A DNA stretch of 64,000 bases. Source: Spirochaetaceae bacterium UBA4077 (GTDB taxonomy: Bacteria > Spirochaetota > Spirochaetia > Treponematales > Rectinemataceae). Each line of letters begins with the position of its first letter. Positions within the stretch are counted from its first letter, which is position 1. Positions 8,521-16,857 of the stretch are shown here, one piece after another. The stretch is from contig DFYR01000062.1 in the NCBI GenBank assembly GCA_002383375.1, positions 47,973 through 111,972 of the forward strand, given 5' to 3'. The position numbers and the translations under genes are program-made. A model generated the notes under the pieces. That model was given only the letters and a program-made list of their open reading frames with translations. It searched no databases and was not told where the DNA came from.

Positions 8521-8799
8521 ATGAAGCTTGGCAAAGTAATCGGCAGGGTGGTGAGCACAAAAAAACTGCCCTGCTTTGACGGTCTCAAACTCCTTCTCGT
8601 GCAGCCCTTGGATTACGCACGCAGGGAGTCGGGCCCTGCCATAGTCGCATGGGACACGGTCAAGGCCGGCGAGGGAGACCTGGTGTTTTTCGAATCCGGC
8701 AAGGAAGCGGCCCAGGCCAACCCGAACGGATGGTTCAATCCCGGCGATGCGGCGATCATCGGCATCGTCGACGCTGTCAATACGGAAGAACGCCTATGA
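8521..8799 (+). CDS. BMC-P pentameric vertex protein 3
   Basis: This 92-residue EutN/CcmL-family protein opens MKLGKVIGRVVSTKKLPCFDGLK and has the GDAAIIGIVDAVN strand near its end. The AGGATCGCAGG stretch just before the ATG provides the ribosome site. It lies 10 bp after the aldehyde dehydrogenase gene and its stop overlaps the start of paralogue 4. Confidence 0.93.
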   Translation: MKLGKVIGRVVSTKKLPCFDGLKLLLVQPLDYARRESGPAIVAWDTVKAGEGDLVFFESGKEAAQANPNGWFNPGDAAIIGIVDAVNTEERL

Positions 8800-9077
8800 T
8801 GCTCGGTAAAATCGTCGCCAATGTAGTCTCCACAGAGAAGCATCCCCACTACCTGGGACATAAACTGCTGATGGTACAGCCGATAGATGCTAAGGGCGAA
8901 TACAAGGGTAAATCCATTCTCGCGGTGGACGGCGTACAGGCGGGTATCGGCGACATCGTCCTGGTGGTGGACGAAGGCGGTTCGGCGCGGAATGTGGTGG
9001 AAGACGAAGACGCCGTCACAATCAGAACCGCAATTTGCGGCATCGTCGATAGAATCGATATCGAGGAGAACACGTGA
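8796..9077 (+). CDS. BMC-P pentameric vertex protein 4
   Basis: This 93-residue EutN/CcmL-family protein begins MMLGKIVANVVSTEKHPHYLG and ends [15 protein letters not shown]. The start is one of two adjacent ATGs (8796 or 8799); 8796 gives an ATGA overlap with the stop of paralogue 3. The same reading frame is open well upstream, inside paralogue 3, but that stretch is not family-like. The stop overlaps the GTG start of the RpiB-like gene. Confidence 0.92.
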   Translation: MMLGKIVANVVSTEKHPHYLGHKLLMVQPIDAKGEYKGKSILAVDGVQAGIGDIVLVVDEGGSARNVVEDEDAVTIRTAICGIVDRIDIEENT

Positions 9078-9565
9078 GCGATGAATTGAACAACAATGCC
9101 CAGGACAAGGTCCGCAGCGTAGCTATCGGATCCGATCACGGGGCAGTGGCGCAGAAAAAAATGCTCGTCCAATACCTCGAGCTCCTGGGTTACCGGGTGG
9201 CGGATGTCGGGTGCTTCGGCACCGACAAGGTCGATTATCCCGATATCGCCCAGGCGGTATGCAGAAAGGTTGTCAGCGGGGAGTGCGACCGGGGTATCGT
9301 GCTCGACGGAGCCGGCATCGGCTCCTGCATGGCGGCGAACAAGATTCGGGGAATTCGAGCGGCGATGTGCTATGACCTACGAACCGTGGTGAATAGCAGA
9401 GAACACAATAACGCCAACGTGCTCAGCCTCGGCGGCCCCTTGCATAAGCCTGAAGAGCTGGCCGAAATGGCACGCGTCTGGCTCGAGACACGATTCGCCG
9501 GAGGACGGCACATTGTACGGATCAACAAAATTATGGCCTTGGAGCGGGGAGGCTCGGAATACTGA
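9074..9565 (+). CDS. rpiB: RpiB-like sugar-phosphate isomerase with altered active site
   Basis: This 163-residue protein has the RpiB/LacAB fold. The phosphate and ring-opening residues are visible (GSDHG at 19-23, VDYPD at 53-57, H111 in REHNNANVL). The catalytic cysteine of classical RpiB (motif CGTGIG) is replaced by aspartate: LDGAGIG with D78. That change may mean a different catalytic base or a different substrate such as a tetrulose, deoxypentose or other ketose phosphate. The start is GTG, overlapping the upstream vertex gene by four bases. There is no obvious encapsulation peptide. RpiB plus DeoC is the signature of SPU-type microcompartments. Confidence 0.88.
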   Translation: MSDELNNNAQDKVRSVAIGSDHGAVAQKKMLVQYLELLGYRVADVGCFGTDKVDYPDIAQAVCRKVVSGECDRGIVLDGAGIGSCMAANKIRGIRAAMCYDLRTVVNSREHNNANVLSLGGPLHKPEELAEMARVWLETRFAGGRHIVRINKIMALERGGSEY

Positions 9566-10392
9566 TGGATCAGAATCAACTTGTACAGAAAATCGTCGAG
9601 GAAGTCCTTGCGAGGATGAACGCCAAGGCAGGCCAGGCAGCTGGCGCCGTTTTTCAACCCAAACCCGAAACAGCGACTCAGGCTGAGCCTGGAAAGCAGT
9701 CCTTTGCCGACCCCGGCATTCTCCCTTCGGACCTGTCCCGTTACATTGACCATACCCTGCTGAAGCCTGAAGCCTCGGTGGAACAGATCAACACGCTCTG
9801 CGACGAGGCGGCAAAACATCACTTCTATTCCGTCTGCGTCAACTCCTCCTGGGTAGAACACTGTGTCAGAAGACTGGGCGGAACGGGGGTAAAAACCTGT
9901 GCCGTCGTCGGCTTTCCGCTGGGAGCCATGGATTCCAGGGCCAAGAGCTACGAGGCGCGCACCGCCGTCTCCAACGGAGCGAACGAGATAGACATGGTGC
10001 TCAATGTCGGGGCGCTCAAGGCGGGCAACATAAAACTGGTCCGGGAAGATATGCTGGCCGTGCGCCGTGCCTGCAGGACGGGAATCCTCTTGAAGGTCAT
10101 CATAGAAACCTGCCTGCTCAACGACGAAGAAAAAGTCATCGCTTGCCAGCTGGCTAAGGATATCGGAGCCGATTTTGTCAAAACATCCACAGGCTTCAGC
10201 AAGGGTGGAGCGACGGTGGCTGATGTGGCGCTCATGCGGAGGACGGTGGGCCCTACAATGGGAGTTAAGGCATCGGGAGGCATCAAGAGTTACGAAGATG
10301 CAGTCCAGATGATCAAGGCCGGCGCGACCAGGCTTGGCACGAGCTCCGGCGTACTCCTTATCAGCGGGCAGAAAAGCGCTGGCAGTTATTAA
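9565..10392 (+). CDS. deoC: deoxyribose-phosphate aldolase, compartment-targeted
   Basis: This 275-residue class I aldolase cleaves 2-deoxyribose-5-phosphate to glyceraldehyde-3-phosphate and acetaldehyde. All key residues are present: Schiff-base lysine K206 (FVKTSTGFS), D143 (EIDMVLNVG) and K235 (VKASGGIK). Relative to ordinary DeoC (about 220-260 residues) it has an N-terminal extension of about 52 residues. Residues 4-17 ([14 protein letters not shown]) form an amphipathic helix sharing IVEEVL with the aldehyde dehydrogenase, followed by an Ala/Pro/Gln-rich linker. This is strong evidence for encapsulation. The start ATG overlaps the rpiB stop. Confidence 0.95.
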   Translation: MDQNQLVQKIVEEVLARMNAKAGQAAGAVFQPKPETATQAEPGKQSFADPGILPSDLSRYIDHTLLKPEASVEQINTLCDEAAKHHFYSVCVNSSWVEHCVRRLGGTGVKTCAVVGFPLGAMDSRAKSYEARTAVSNGANEIDMVLNVGALKAGNIKLVREDMLAVRRACRTGILLKVIIETCLLNDEEKVIACQLAKDIGADFVKTSTGFSKGGATVADVALMRRTVGPTMGVKASGGIKSYEDAVQMIKAGATRLGTSSGVLLISGQKSAGSY

Positions 10393-10416
10393 GCTTTTTT
10401 ATAGGGGAGCATTAAA

Positions 10417-11172
10417 ATGATCGGTCCAAGGTTCATAGGCAAAGTTGCCCTCATAACCGGTGCAGGTCAGGGGATTGGCAGGCAGATAGCCATTGATCTG
10501 GCCGAGGAAGGCGCGCGGGTGATTGTATGCGATATCAAGGCTTCCTATGCCGACGACGTGGTAAAGGAAATCAAGGGAATGAACGGCGATGCCGCTTCCG
10601 AGATCTGCGACGTATCCGAAAGACAACAGATCGACGAAATGATTAATAGAATCGTCGCCGTCTACGGCCGATTGGACATAGTGGTCAATAATGCCGGAAT
10701 ACTGATTCCCGCAACAATAGAAGAGACTACCGATAAACTCATCGATGATACGATAAACATCAATTTGAAGGCTGTGCTTTGGCTGATACGCGCCGTCACA
10801 CCCCTAATGAAAAAGGCTAAGTACGGAAAAATCGTCAACATTGCCTCGATCACCGGCAAAAATGGGGATAACACATCCACCTTCGTCTACGGAGCCACCA
10901 AGGGTGCTGTCATGTCCATAACGCGATCGGTAGCACGCCAGTTGGGCCCCCACGGCATTACCTGCAACGCCGTCGCTCCCCATGCGATCATGACACCAAT
11001 GATGACTTACTGGGATGATGCGAAAAAACACAGCATCTCGGATAAGATCCCAGTCCGAAGGCTCGGGACACCCAGCGATGTCTCGAGAGCGGTCTTATTC
11101 CTCGCCGCTGACGAATCCTCCTTTATCAACGGAGAAGTGGTCAATATAAACGGCGGATACTACATGGATTGA
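10417..11172 (+). CDS. short-chain dehydrogenase/reductase, last gene of BMC operon
   Basis: This 251-residue classical SDR has the NAD(P)-binding GAGQGIGRQ near residue 15, NNAG near residue 92 and the catalytic Y-x3-K in VYGATKGA. A GGGGAG ribosome site precedes the ATG. It could oxidise a sugar or alcohol feeding the pathway, or reduce an aldehyde to regenerate NAD. Neither end shows an encapsulation helix, so it may act in the cytosol. No iron-dependent alcohol dehydrogenase is present in the operon, so this is the only local candidate for redox balancing. Confidence 0.88.
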   Translation: MIGPRFIGKVALITGAGQGIGRQIAIDLAEEGARVIVCDIKASYADDVVKEIKGMNGDAASEICDVSERQQIDEMINRIVAVYGRLDIVVNNAGILIPATIEETTDKLIDDTININLKAVLWLIRAVTPLMKKAKYGKIVNIASITGKNGDNTSTFVYGATKGAVMSITRSVARQLGPHGITCNAVAPHAIMTPMMTYWDDAKKHSISDKIPVRRLGTPSDVSRAVLFLAADESSFINGEVVNINGGYYMD

Positions 11173-11263
11173 TAAAATAGCTGGGATATCTGCGAAAAGA
11201 ATTAAAACAGACCTACCGTCTTACATCAATATAACCACAAACCAAAGCAATAAGAGAAATGAC

Positions 11264-11309
11264 ATGGCAGGGAAGAAGCATAATGGTAAAAAAAGCTCCC
11301 CCCTGCCAT
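11264..11309. repeat. inverted repeat between convergent genes
   Basis: ATGGCAGGG (11264-11272) and CCCTGCCAT (11301-11309) form a 9-bp stem with a 28-base loop between the ends of the BMC operon and the convergent sugar importer operon. It may act as a terminator, but no T-run follows the stem directly. A T7 tract on the minus strand lies inside the loop. Confidence 0.3.
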
Positions 11310-11325
11310 TACAACTCAACCTAAG

Positions 11326-12276
11326 TTACATTGCGAGATACTTTTCGACGTTTTCCTTGGTCACGATTCCAAGATCAACAGGGATCAATGCGGGCAGTTT
11401 CTGTCCGTCGAGGAACTTAGCCGCGGCTTCAACGGCAGTGTAGGCCTGGAGCCAGAAGTTCTTGAATACTGTGGTATTCAGCTTTCCTTCTTTAATCGAG
11501 GCCATGGCATCCTTATTCCCGTCGATTCCGCCGATAAAGATCTTTCCGAGCTTGCCAACCTCTTCTACGGCTTTTACCGCGCCCAAGGCCATCTCATCGT
11601 TGCATGAGAAGATGATTTTCAAGTTCGGATAGGTTATCAGCATATCCTGGGTAACCTTGTAGCCGGTGGCTCTGTCGAACTTGGCTTCCTTCTTGTCCAC
11701 TAATTTGATGCCTGGGTACTTGGCAAAGGTATCCTCGGCGCCCTTTGTCAGATCGATCGTCACCTGACCGCCTGAGGGACCCTGAAGAATGATCGCCTCT
11801 CCTGAACCGTTGGCCAAGCGAGCCAGTTCTGTGGCGCACAACGTTGCGCAGGTAATGTTGTCGGCGACCACGAAGGTTTCGCTATTCGCCCTGCCGCTCT
11901 CATTATTGATCTTTGTGTTGAGGTTGATCACTGGGATCTTAGCCTTGTTCAGCTCCGTGACGGCGGGAACGATTCCCTTGGAGTCCGCCGGGGTGAGTAT
12001 CATAATATCCTTGCGCTTGGCGATCGCCTGCTGCACCAGCTGAATCTGCTCATCGTTGTTGTTAGAAACAATTGGTGCGACCACTTCGATCTGCATTCCA
12101 AAATCTTTGGCTGCGGCTTTAGCTCCTTCCGCCGCCTGTATCCATACCGGGTTTGTCAAATCCTTTAATATCAATGTTGCTTTCTTTCCGACAGCTCCAG
12201 GATATGGTGCGGCAGAAACACTGAAGACAGAGATTGAAAAAAGAACGACCAGGAAAACCGTGAAGGCTTTTTTCAT
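11326..12276 (-). CDS. ribose-type periplasmic sugar-binding protein
   Basis: This 316-residue protein is of the RbsB/periplasmic-binding-protein-4 family. Residues 1-22 (MKKAFTVFLVVLFSISVFSV onwards) form a signal peptide ending near SAA, and the mature protein has the two-lobe pattern with VINLNTKI, ILQGPSGGQVT and FSCNDEMALGAVKAVEE. The start at 12276 is chosen because AAAGGAGG lies upstream; an in-frame extension to 12309 is not needed. It is the last gene of the ATPase-permease-permease-binding protein series, an unusual order because the binding protein is commonly first or last but not attenuated here. The ligand is not identifiable. Confidence 0.9.
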   Translation of the reverse strand: MKKAFTVFLVVLFSISVFSVSAAPYPGAVGKKATLILKDLTNPVWIQAAEGAKAAAKDFGMQIEVVAPIVSNNNDEQIQLVQQAIAKRKDIMILTPADSKGIVPAVTELNKAKIPVINLNTKINNESGRANSETFVVADNITCATLCATELARLANGSGEAIILQGPSGGQVTIDLTKGAEDTFAKYPGIKLVDKKEAKFDRATGYKVTQDMLITYPNLKIIFSCNDEMALGAVKAVEEVGKLGKIFIGGIDGNKDAMASIKEGKLNTTVFKNFWLQAYTAVEAAAKFLDGQKLPALIPVDLGIVTKENVEKYLAM

Positions 12277-12329
12277 CTTCCTTCCTCCTTTAGACTTTAT
12301 CCTTCTCATGCAAAAGCATGTACGGGATT

Positions 12330-13274
12330 CTACAGTTGGAGATAGTTCGCGTATCTCTGCTTAGCCATTTCGAGCAAGGCTGAAACCACTATTACCAATC
12401 CAAATACCGCATCCTGCCACAAGGTTGATACCTTCAACACATTGAGGCAGTTCATAAGAAATACCATTATCAGCACGCCAATGACGGTATTCCCGACTCC
12501 CCCCTTCCCTCCTTGAAGAGATGTTCCCCCAATCAGCGTAGCTGCCAATGCTTGAAGACCAAAATTCTTGCCGAGAAAAGCCTCTGCGCAATCCAGCCTC
12601 GCTACGTACAATAATCCTGAGGTTGAAGCCAAAACGCCGGAAATCATGTAAACGATTATTATCAGCAGATCGGTATTTACGCCTGTTAGCCGTGAGACCT
12701 TTGTATTCGCCCCTGTCGAATAGACGTTTCGACCAAATACCGTTTTTTGGAAAACAAACATTAGAATAAGAAGAATAGCCACCGAGATATATACCAGGTT
12801 GGAGATACCCAAGAAACTGCCGTCGGCGATGATTTTAAAATCATTGCTAAAATGATAAATCATCGCACCGCTCATCATGATATACACGGCTCCTCGTATG
12901 ACCCAGTCCATGCCGTAGGTCGCTATGAATGGATTGACTTTGGCTTTTGTTATCAACAGCCCGTTCAGCAAGCCAAGCCCGGCGCCTATCAGTAGACACA
13001 CGGCTATTCCGAGAAAAATCTGATCCTTGATTATCAGAAAAGCAGCTGCGCATGTTGAGAATGCGGCAACCGATCCGAGCGAGAGGTCCAGCCCCCCGGT
13101 GATCACCGCAAGCGTCATCCCAAAACTGTAGATCATGACGAAGGGAGCCTGGATCATGATCATGTTTTTTATATTCTGGAGCGGATCTTGGGTGACGCTA
13201 CTCGACACGGAGAGAATGGCAAATAGAAGGATTATCTTGTAGTAGTTCAATGCAAAGCCGGCTATCCTTTTCAT
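12330..13274 (-). CDS. ribose-type ABC sugar permease 2
   Basis: This 314-residue RbsC-family inner-membrane protein begins MKRIAGFALNYYKIILLF and has about eight to ten hydrophobic segments. The SLGSVAAFSTCAAAF segment and the LIGGTSLQGGKGGVGNT segment near residue 260 are characteristic of the family. The start at 13274 overlaps the stop of permease 1 by four bases. A longer in-frame version to 13376 would run into the other permease and is rejected. Two distinct RbsC-type permeases suggest a heterodimeric channel, as in several rhamnose- and autoinducer-2-type importers. Confidence 0.9.
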   Translation of the reverse strand: MKRIAGFALNYYKIILLFAILSVSSSVTQDPLQNIKNMIMIQAPFVMIYSFGMTLAVITGGLDLSLGSVAAFSTCAAAFLIIKDQIFLGIAVCLLIGAGLGLLNGLLITKAKVNPFIATYGMDWVIRGAVYIMMSGAMIYHFSNDFKIIADGSFLGISNLVYISVAILLILMFVFQKTVFGRNVYSTGANTKVSRLTGVNTDLLIIIVYMISGVLASTSGLLYVARLDCAEAFLGKNFGLQALAATLIGGTSLQGGKGGVGNTVIGVLIMVFLMNCLNVLKVSTLWQDAVFGLVIVVSALLEMAKQRYANYLQL

Positions 13275-14242
13275 AGCTTTATCCTTCTTTTTTCTTCCGC
13301 CTTTCTCCGCTCGTTGATAGACACGTCTGCAACGATCGCTATAAGGATTGCCAGTCCTATGAGGGCATATTGCCAAGCAGGAGTAAATCCGAGCATGCTC
13401 AAGCCATTTTTTAAAATGGCGAGGAACATTGCGCCGATAAGCGTACCCAGCAATCCTCCTTTTCCGCCTTCGAAGGGGGTGCCTCCTATTAATACTGTAG
13501 CTATGACGCTGAACTCATACCCGTCGCCGATGGTCGCATTGCCGCTATTCGCCTTCCCTGACATGAATATTCCCCCGACAGCTGCAAGGACACCGGCGAT
13601 AACATAGGTCAGCAAATAGACGTTCGAAGTCTTGATCCCCGATAGTCGAGCGACTTGTTCAGATCCACCTATCGAATAAATCTTGTATCCGAACTTAGTT
13701 TTCGTTGATAAGAAAAACATTATAATCAAAAGGATTGCGGCAAACCAAACAATGAAGAAAAGACCGAAAATCTTGCCCGTGCCGATGAACAGCAAAACAT
13801 CACTGTCGCTGCTGATTATGTCTCCATTGCAGGCAACGAGAGCCAGCCCTTTTGCAATACTCATCGTCGCAAAGGTTGCGACAAAGTGGTTGAGATTCAG
13901 TACCCCAACCAGATAGCCATTCAAAAAACCTATAATCGCACCAGCCAGAAGTCCTGCAAGGAGGGCGAAAACAATGTTGAATCCATAGGATAATAAGAGT
14001 GTCGTTACTATCGATGCCAGCGACATGACCGATCCCGCCGACATGTCGATTTTTCCTAAAAGAATAACCAACGTCATGCCGGAGGCTACTACCATCAGAA
14101 TAAGAAGATCTTTCAATACATTGTGCAGATTATACCAGCCGAAGAATCCTTCTGCGGCAAAGGACATAAAAATAAAAAGGACCAGAACTCCTGCGAGAAG
14201 ACCTGTAATTTCCCTGTATCTTGAATAATTGTTTTTCTTCAA
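13271..14242 (-). CDS. ribose-type ABC sugar permease 1
   Basis: This 323-residue RbsC-family permease has the hallmark segments GKIDMSAGSVMSLASI (about 63-78) and LIGGTPFEGGKGGLLGT (about 251-267). The start is a TTG at 14242 with GAGGGG six bases upstream; no ATG is better placed. It sits 18 bp after the ATPase gene and overlaps permease 2, so the operon is tightly coupled. The C-terminus is basic (ERRKAEEKRRIKL). Confidence 0.9.
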   Translation of the reverse strand: MKKNNYSRYREITGLLAGVLVLFIFMSFAAEGFFGWYNLHNVLKDLLILMVVASGMTLVILLGKIDMSAGSVMSLASIVTTLLLSYGFNIVFALLAGLLAGAIIGFLNGYLVGVLNLNHFVATFATMSIAKGLALVACNGDIISSDSDVLLFIGTGKIFGLFFIVWFAAILLIIMFFLSTKTKFGYKIYSIGGSEQVARLSGIKTSNVYLLTYVIAGVLAAVGGIFMSGKANSGNATIGDGYEFSVIATVLIGGTPFEGGKGGLLGTLIGAMFLAILKNGLSMLGFTPAWQYALIGLAILIAIVADVSINERRKAEEKRRIKL

Positions 14243-14260
14243 GACAAACCCCTCATATGC

Positions 14261-15745
14261 TTACACACAGGCCGCAAGAATTTTTTCCTGCGTCGCTTCG
14301 GTTCTCGAGAACTCTGCTGTTACCTTGCCGTCTTTAAGCGTATAGATCCGATCGCACATCCCAATCAATTCCGGCAAGTCGGAAGAAATCATCAGTATAG
14401 CTTTTCCCTTTCCAACCAACTGACTCATGATCGCGTATATTTCAGCCTTCGCGCCGACATCGATCCCTCTGGTAGGTTCGTCGAAAATCAGGATTTCGCA
14501 ATCCGCGCACATCCATTTTGCTATGACCACTTTTTGCTGATTTCCGCCGCTCAGCAGCTTTACCAGCTTGTTCACCGATGGCGCCTTGATGTTCAATTCT
14601 TCCTTATATTTTGAGGCGACCGACAATTCTATTTTCTTGGAAATAACCGAGGATTTGAAAAGTCTGGGTAAAACGGCATGAATGATATTATGCCGTATGG
14701 ACATTTCTACTATGGCGCCTTCTTCTTTCCTGTCCTCAGGAACCAGGCCGATCCTTAGCCGGGTAGCCCTTTGCGTATTCATTTTATTGTATTTTTTTCC
14801 ATAGACATACACGGAGCCTTTTTCTATTGCATCTTCACCGAAGATTGTTTTTGCTATCTCAGTTCGACCGGCACCGACCAATCCGGAGAGCCCAACAATT
14901 TCTCCTCTACGCAGATTTATATTCACTTCGGAAAAACGCTTGGCCCCAAGGTTTTCAGTTCTCAAGACTTCTTCGCCATGGGTATGGTAGTGCCTTTCAT
15001 ACTGGTCTTTGATCTCTCTTCCCACCATCATGCGAATGATTTGATCTATGCTAGCATCTTCTATGCTTAAGCTTCCTACGACCTTCCCGTCCCTGAGAAC
15101 GGTCAAAGTGTCTGCTATCTGCTTTATCTCTTCCAGCCGATGAGAGATATATATAATGGATACCCCCTCGGATCTCAATTTTTTGATTATTTCAAAAAGC
15201 TTGGCTGTTTCTTTTCGCGTCAGCGTTGCCGTAGGTTCATCCATGATGAGTACTTTCGATTCAAAGCAGAGCGCCTTTGCGACTTCGACCATTTGCTGCT
15301 GCGCTATCCCCAGATTATAGACCAGGGTACGGGGGTCCAGGTCGAGCCCCAGATATTCCAGCAGCTCTTTGCTTCTTTTACAGATATGTTCATAATCGAT
15401 CGTCTTCAAGAAATGAGACTTTATTGGTTCTCTTCCTAAAAATATGTTTTGCCCGATTGTTCTATGAGGCAGCAAATTGAATTCTTGATGGATTATGCTG
15501 ATGCCAACACTGAGCGCTTTTTGAACGCTGTTGATCTGAACCGGCGCCCCTTCGAAGAATAACTCGCCCTTGTCTTTCTTGTACACGCCAGAAATTATTT
15601 TCATGAGCGTGGACTTGCCCGCGCCATTCTCGCCGACGATTACATGAACCTCGCCCTTTTTTATACACATATTGATATCTTCGAGAACCGGGACTCCTGA
15701 GAAGCTTTTACTGATATTCCGAATCTCCAATATAGTCTCGTCCAC
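14261..15745 (-). CDS. ribose-type ABC sugar importer ATPase (RbsA-like)
   Basis: This 494-residue protein has two ABC domains. The first has Walker A GENGAGKST, signature-region LGIAQQQMVEVAKAL and Walker B VLIMDEPTATL. The second has a degenerate P-loop GLVGAGRTE, signature LSGGNQQKVVIAKW and Walker B ILIFDEPTRGID. The usual RbsA/MglA architecture and length match. The start chosen is GTG 15745 (VDETILEIRNISKSF), because upstream in-frame sequence to 15916 is low in hydrophobic periodicity and lacks family similarity, and TAGGG lies before the GTG. Confidence 0.92.
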   Translation of the reverse strand: MDETILEIRNISKSFSGVPVLEDINMCIKKGEVHVIVGENGAGKSTLMKIISGVYKKDKGELFFEGAPVQINSVQKALSVGISIIHQEFNLLPHRTIGQNIFLGREPIKSHFLKTIDYEHICKRSKELLEYLGLDLDPRTLVYNLGIAQQQMVEVAKALCFESKVLIMDEPTATLTRKETAKLFEIIKKLRSEGVSIIYISHRLEEIKQIADTLTVLRDGKVVGSLSIEDASIDQIIRMMVGREIKDQYERHYHTHGEEVLRTENLGAKRFSEVNINLRRGEIVGLSGLVGAGRTEIAKTIFGEDAIEKGSVYVYGKKYNKMNTQRATRLRIGLVPEDRKEEGAIVEMSIRHNIIHAVLPRLFKSSVISKKIELSVASKYKEELNIKAPSVNKLVKLLSGGNQQKVVIAKWMCADCEILIFDEPTRGIDVGAKAEIYAIMSQLVGKGKAILMISSDLPELIGMCDRIYTLKDGKVTAEFSRTEATQEKILAACV

Positions 15746-15876
15746 GATCCCTATCCCCCAGCACTTCGCATCGGACCATGCTGTTACTACCACAGGGCCA
15801 ATACGCCAATAATGTAAAACAAGGCGTGTAAGGAGCGCTTGAAGCACATCGGCAGATGACCGAACAGCTCCAGCAG

Positions 15877-15894
15877 ATGTTAATACTCTAACAT
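15877..15894. promoter_or_regulatory. candidate DeoR-type operator
   Basis: ATGTTA (15877-15882) and TAACAT (15889-15894) form a perfect 6-bp inverted repeat with a 6-base spacer about 130 bp upstream of the importer ATPase start. A related ATGTTAG occurs near 15951. DeoR-family repressors bind short AT-rich repeats, and the DeoR-type gene lies directly upstream. This is a position-based guess. Confidence 0.3.
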
Positions 15895-16009
15895 CGCTAT
15901 CACCAGCAGTCAACATTTTATTCTAAGTGATGATGTATTTTTACCATTACAATGTTAGTACATAGGCATGTTTTTATATAAAAAATATGTAATTTTTAAG
16001 AACAACAAC

Positions 16010-16774
16010 TTAAACGATTATAAGGTTGATCCCCTTATCGAGAATCATTTTTTTATATGCTTCTTTTATGCCGGCATCGGTGATGATCGTGTCCATCTCC
16101 GTAAGGTCGGCATACTTTGCATACCAAGCTTTTCCGAATTTGGATGAGTCGACAAGGAGGATTTTCTGCTCGCTTACGCTCAGGGCAGCTTTTTTTATAT
16201 TGATCTCATAGGACTCCGCAGTCGTGATTCCAACGAAATCGGTCACTCCGCGGGCCGCCATAAATGCCTTATTGATGCTCGCTCTCTTTATCAACGAAGC
16301 ACCTTCTTCGCTCTCGAACATTTTAGTGTTCTTGTGATAATAGCCTCCGCACGCGACGACATTTAAATATTCTTTTTCGCATACACTATTAATTATATTT
16401 AGGGCATAGCAATAAACAGTATGGTCGCTTCCTTCGGGGATATAATCGACAATACTGCTCGTCGTTGATCCTGTATCTATTAAGATGACATCATGGGGTT
16501 CTATCAAGGAGGCGGCCTTCTGGGCGATTCTTTTTTTAATTTCGGTCTTTCTGATCAATTCATTGTCTATGCGATAGTTGCCTTTTTCCGGAGCATCGAT
16601 CCCCGCATTGAGAGACACCCCGCCGTAAAAAGTCTTAACCTTGCTGGCTTTCGCCAGCAAGGCAACATCACGGCGTATGGTCATTTCGGACACATGGAGG
16701 TCCCGAGCCAATTGCTTTATAGTGAGGATCCGATTTTTTTCTAAAAATCCCAAAAGCTGATCTCGTCTGTCCAT
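16010..16774 (-). CDS. DeoR-family transcription repressor
   Basis: This 254-residue protein has an N-terminal DeoR winged helix (LTIKQLARDLHVSEMTIRRDV at about 16-36) and a C-terminal DeoRC sensor domain with IDTGSTTSSIVDYIP and VACGGYY. DeoRC domains bind phosphorylated sugar intermediates. The start is ATG 16774 after GGGGGAG. It separates the importer genes from the catabolic genes on the same strand and should control the island. It is not closely similar to the SorC-type regulator of the compartment operon, so the two modules may be induced by different signals. Confidence 0.9.
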   Translation of the reverse strand: MDRRDQLLGFLEKNRILTIKQLARDLHVSEMTIRRDVALLAKASKVKTFYGGVSLNAGIDAPEKGNYRIDNELIRKTEIKKRIAQKAASLIEPHDVILIDTGSTTSSIVDYIPEGSDHTVYCYALNIINSVCEKEYLNVVACGGYYHKNTKMFESEEGASLIKRASINKAFMAARGVTDFVGITTAESYEINIKKAALSVSEQKILLVDSSKFGKAWYAKYADLTEMDTIITDAGIKEAYKKMILDKGINLIIV

Positions 16775-16857
16775 CGCTCCCCCTAACCGCACTTCGCCCT
16801 TATTTAAGCTTCGTGCCTATTTTGTGCTAGGGCTTTTATCAAATTATCCAAAATCAT

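Noticed and set aside
5145..11172. PVM-type (fucose/rhamnose) microcompartment assignment
   Set aside because: That class uses a class II FucA-type aldolase and different shell order. Here the aldolase is DeoC with its lysine intact, together with RpiB, which fits SPU better.
13275..13376. Upstream extension of permease 2
   Set aside because: It would overlap permease 1 and adds a basic non-membrane stretch; ATG 13274 with the ATGA overlap is a better start.
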